A stretch of DNA of 5,324 bases from CAYJWL01 sp964373855. GTDB taxonomy: Bacteria > Patescibacteriota > Andersenbacteria > UBA10190. Shown piece by piece: positions 3,506 through 5,324 of the stretch. The first letter of the stretch is position 1. Each line of letters begins with the position of its first letter. The position numbers and the translations under genes were made by a program. The notes under the pieces are model-generated. The model ran no database searches. It saw only the letters and a list, made by a program, of their open reading frames with translations, and was not told the origin of the DNA. Location of the stretch: positions 1 through 5,324 of the forward strand of contig CAYJWL010000043.1 in assembly GCA_964373855.1 (NCBI GenBank), written 5' to 3'.

Positions 3506-4468
3506 ATGAAAAAAATATTAGTTACCGGAGGGGCCGGGTTTATTGGTAGCCACGTATGTGAGAGGCTGTTGGCACGCGGCGATGCCGTTACTTGCCTCGA
3601 CAATTTCTTTACGGGACAAAGGCAGAATATTGCGCATCTGCAGGATCAGCCCGGTTTCACTGTAATCGAGCACGATATCACACTGCCGATCCAGCTCAAT
3701 GACTTCGACCAAATATACAACCTGGCTTGCCCCGCCTCGCCATTGCATTACCAGGTGAACCCAATCAAAACTGTCAAAACTTCCACGCTCGGTGTCATCA
3801 ATATGCTGGGCATCGCCAAGAAATCGCGCGCCCGCATACTCCAAGCTTCAACATCAGAGGTATATGGAGATCCGGAAGTCCATCCTCAACCAGAAACGTA
3901 TGTCGGCCATGTTAATCCCCTGGGGCCGCGCGCCTGTTATGACGAGGGCAAACGCATCGCCGAGACGCTGTGCATGGATTACCATCGCCACCATGGCGTT
4001 GATATCCGCATCGCCCGCATTTTTAACACTTACGGCCCGCATATGCAGCCCGATGACGGCCGCGTCATTAGCAACTTTATCGTGCAGGCACTGGCTAATC
4101 AGGACTTGACAATCTACGGCCAGGGAAATCAAACCCGCTCATTTTGCTACGTTGATGATCTGGTTGCCGGCCTCATCCTTTTGATGGATCAGGATGAAGT
4201 CATAGGCCCTGTCAATTTAGGCAATCCAGAGGAGATTACGGTCAGCGATTTAGCGGGGAAAGTCGTGCGCATGACAGGCTCTTCGTCGCGCTTAGCCACC
4301 AAGCCCCTGCCAGCCGATGATCCCAGACAGCGGCAGCCCGACATCACCCTGGCGAAAAAGCTGTTACGGTGGCAGCCGGCCGTACCGCTGGATGAAGGTC
4401 TTCGGAAAACAATTTCCTACTTCCGAAGGCAATCTGGCCCGGGCGGGAGCAGATCAACCGGGGTTTGA
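3506..4468 (+). CDS. uxs: UDP-glucuronate decarboxylase (UDP-xylose synthase), extended SDR family
   Basis: The family converts UDP-glucuronate to UDP-xylose and CO2 using tightly bound NAD+, supplying a sugar nucleotide for surface glycans. The 320 residues start with a Rossmann motif MKKILVTGGAGFIGSH (Gly8, Gly11, Gly14). Asp32 follows in CLDNFFTG, where the NAD ribose is bound. The UXS-specific block YNLACPASPLHYQVNPIKT is at 71-89. The catalytic elements are ASTSEVYGD (114-122, with Thr116-Ser117-Glu118) and Tyr145/Lys149 in RACYDEGKR. RIARIFNTYGPHMQPDDGRV (168-187) and NQTRSFCYVDDLV (208-220) complete substrate binding. dTDP-glucose dehydratases and UDP-galactose epimerases lack the ACPASPxHYQ block. 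The gene begins 25 nt after rplT with no Shine-Dalgarno, so it may be read from the ribosomal transcript. The last 13 or so residues (SGPGGSRSTGV end) look like an unconserved tail and overlap the convergent gene. Confidence 0.92.
   Translation: MKKILVTGGAGFIGSHVCERLLARGDAVTCLDNFFTGQRQNIAHLQDQPGFTVIEHDITLPIQLNDFDQIYNLACPASPLHYQVNPIKTVKTSTLGVINMLGIAKKSRARILQASTSEVYGDPEVHPQPETYVGHVNPLGPRACYDEGKRIAETLCMDYHRHHGVDIRIARIFNTYGPHMQPDDGRVISNFIVQALANQDLTIYGQGNQTRSFCYVDDLVAGLILLMDQDEVIGPVNLGNPEEITVSDLAGKVVRMTGSSSRLATKPLPADDPRQRQPDITLAKKLLRWQPAVPLDEGLRKTISYFRRQSGPGGSRSTGV
4398..4430. repeat. Inverted repeat at the convergent gene overlap
   Basis: CTTCGGAA (4400-4407) and TTCCGAAG (4421-4428) are perfectly complementary around 13 nt. 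G4398/C4430 and a T:G pair extend the stem to 10 bp. It lies inside the 3' end of the decarboxylase gene and spans the stop codon of the minus-strand gene (4417-4419). There is no T-run on either strand, so it is not a standard intrinsic terminator, but it could stabilise both mRNA ends. Confidence 0.55.
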
Positions 4469-4818
4469 TGCAACAGGGCGCCGGTAGAGACGCTTACCAT
4501 CAACAAATTGGCCGAGCCGCTGGCGATAGTACATGGGAAAAAGACCGTCGCCTTCCCGTCGCGAAGCCGCGCCTGCCCAAAAGATTGTTCGGCAACGGTG
4601 TCGCGGATTCTAAACTCAACTGGCTGATTCGGTAAGCCGGCAAGCGCCTCCCAGCGGACGACCGTGCCCACCCCGGGAACCACCGGTTCAGATAATACGA
4701 CGACAATATCATTTCCAGACCGCACCCGCCGGATCTCAATGTTGCCGGCGCCGATGGCCAATGCCATCAGAACAATAGCTCCTGCAATCACCAATAGTAT
4801 TACTCTAGGCCGTATCAT
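4417..4818 (-). CDS. Signal-anchored protein of unknown function, downstream of the PrsW-like gene
   Basis: This 133-residue protein starts MIRPRVILLVIAGAIVLMA, with a positively charged N-terminus and a hydrophobic segment at about 5-25. This is a signal anchor or uncleaved signal peptide, and no lipobox cysteine is present. The remainder (26-133) is exported by inference. It alternates short polar and hydrophobic stretches such as DIVVVLSEPVV, VEFRIRDTV and ANLLMVSVSTGALL, suggesting a beta-sandwich. It has two cysteines, at FFPCTI and near the end (GPDCLRK), which could form a disulphide. I do not recognise the family. It overlaps the upstream minus-strand gene by 14 nt, indicating coupled translation, and its 3' end overlaps the convergent decarboxylase gene by 52 nt. 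Hydrophobic periodicity and the AAAGG site before the ATG support it as a real gene. Confidence 0.75.
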   Translation of the reverse strand: MIRPRVILLVIAGAIVLMALAIGAGNIEIRRVRSGNDIVVVLSEPVVPGVGTVVRWEALAGLPNQPVEFRIRDTVAEQSFGQARLRDGKATVFFPCTIASGSANLLMVSVSTGALLHQTPVDLLPPGPDCLRK

Positions 4819-5324
4819 CAGTGAGACCTTTCAGGATTTTATAATACGATTTGCTTTGACTAAGCCACGGCGCCTGTTGATTCCAGGGACTATCCATAGT
4901 TTTCATGAGTTTCTCAACAGCCTGGAGTTGATGCGTTCGCGGCGCTTTGGGATTGACAGCGAGCAGCGTGCCGTCCTGGCGATGGACAATGAAAAAGTCG
5001 CGGCGGCGAGTCCAGGAAAAGAACACCAGCAGTGGGGGCAAAAGAATTATAACGGCGTATACACCAAAGTTAATACCCAGCAGCAAATCATAGAGTCCAT
5101 GGAGAAACCACGGCAGGAAAAAGGCGGCCAGATAGAATCGTCGGCTATTATATATATCGAACATACCCCGCACTAACAGCGTTCCCATCAGGCCCGCAAA
5201 ACTTATATGGGCCAGGGTTGAGATGGCAAAGCGCAGGAAAAATACAAAGACAAGTGTGTCATAATTTCCTTGCTGGAATAATCCCAGAAAATATATTGAA
5301 TTTTCCAGGGTCGCAAAGCCCAGC
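4805..5324 (-). CDS. PrsW-family intramembrane metalloprotease, C-terminal part (5' end outside window)
   Basis: The frame is open from the window edge (first whole codon 5321-5323) to TAG at 4805-4807, giving 172 residues. The methionine at 5188 is internal, not the start, because the conserved core lies before it. PrsW proteins (PF13367) are multi-pass membrane proteases. In Bacillus subtilis PrsW makes the first cut in the anti-sigma factor RsiW. Visible here are GFATLENSIYFLGLF (residues 2-16, the ENxxY motif in a membrane helix), a second helix with His39 in RFAISTLAHISFAGLMG, and His75 in FLPWFLHGLYDLLL. These supply the Glu and two His of the family. The first motif, EExxK, would be upstream. 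Two or three further helices follow (for example VYAVIILLPPLLVFF), then a cytoplasmic tail with SWTRRRDFF and PWNQQAPWL. It is followed with a 14-nt overlap by the signal-anchored protein. Its substrate here is unknown. Confidence 0.8.
   Translation of the reverse strand, partial: LGFATLENSIYFLGLFQQGNYDTLVFVFFLRFAISTLAHISFAGLMGTLLVRGMFDIYNSRRFYLAAFFLPWFLHGLYDLLLGINFGVYAVIILLPPLLVFFSWTRRRDFFIVHRQDGTLLAVNPKAPRTHQLQAVEKLMKTMDSPWNQQAPWLSQSKSYYKILKGLTDDTA
4827..4831 (-). promoter_or_regulatory. Ribosome binding site (AAAGG) of the signal-anchored protein
   Basis: On the minus strand AAAGG stands 8 nt before the ATG at 4818, inside the coding sequence of the upstream gene. It is the clearest Shine-Dalgarno-like site in the window and fixes this start. 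The other complete genes lack one. Confidence 0.5.

Noticed and set aside
4664..5176. Plus-strand protein of 170 residues
   Set aside because: It is antisense to the PrsW-like gene and the signal-anchored protein, both of which have clear hydrophobic and motif support. Its own sequence shows no family.

Overview
The window looks like a metagenome-assembled fragment of a bacterium, most likely a Candidate Phyla Radiation / Patescibacteria (Parcubacteria-like) lineage. That placement is an inference. It rests on compact gene order, almost no Shine-Dalgarno sequences, at least one apparently leaderless gene, small single-domain proteins, hairpin-rich intergenic repeats and a scaffold gap of 100 Ns. 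UGA ends smpB, the GIY-YIG gene and the epimerase gene at the expected family lengths. The standard bacterial code therefore applies, and lineages that read UGA as glycine are unlikely.

Left part (1-1290): the 3' end of smpB is followed by a non-coding stretch and then a complete tmRNA gene (ssrA, 479-879). SmpB and tmRNA act together in ribosome rescue. The tmRNA is not covered by any annotated protein. It is recognised from its tRNA-like ends, a G3:U70 pair, a perfect first pseudoknot and a 24-codon tag. Directly at its 3' end lies an inverted pair of 35-nt hairpin repeats, followed by a small GIY-YIG nuclease-like gene that appears to start without a leader.

Middle (1290-2040): this is an unresolved, GC-rich, structured stretch. 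It is interrupted by a 100-N gap whose two flanks carry the same 41 bases, so the gap is probably an assembly artefact. A strong intrinsic terminator closes it at 1708-1733. A small two-helix membrane protein is encoded on the minus strand.

Right-centre (2040-3480): infC, rpmI and rplT stand in the classic order (IF3, L35, L20). They have separate recognisable promoters upstream of infC and rpmI. An unusual leader lies upstream of rplT, running A/C-rich then G/T-rich, and can form alternative hairpins.

Right end (3506-5324): a UDP-glucuronate decarboxylase (UDP-xylose synthase) gene follows rplT by 25 nt. It converges on, and overlaps by 52 nt, a minus-strand pair: a signal-anchored protein of unknown function and, upstream of it, the C-terminal part of a PrsW-family membrane protease that runs off the window edge.
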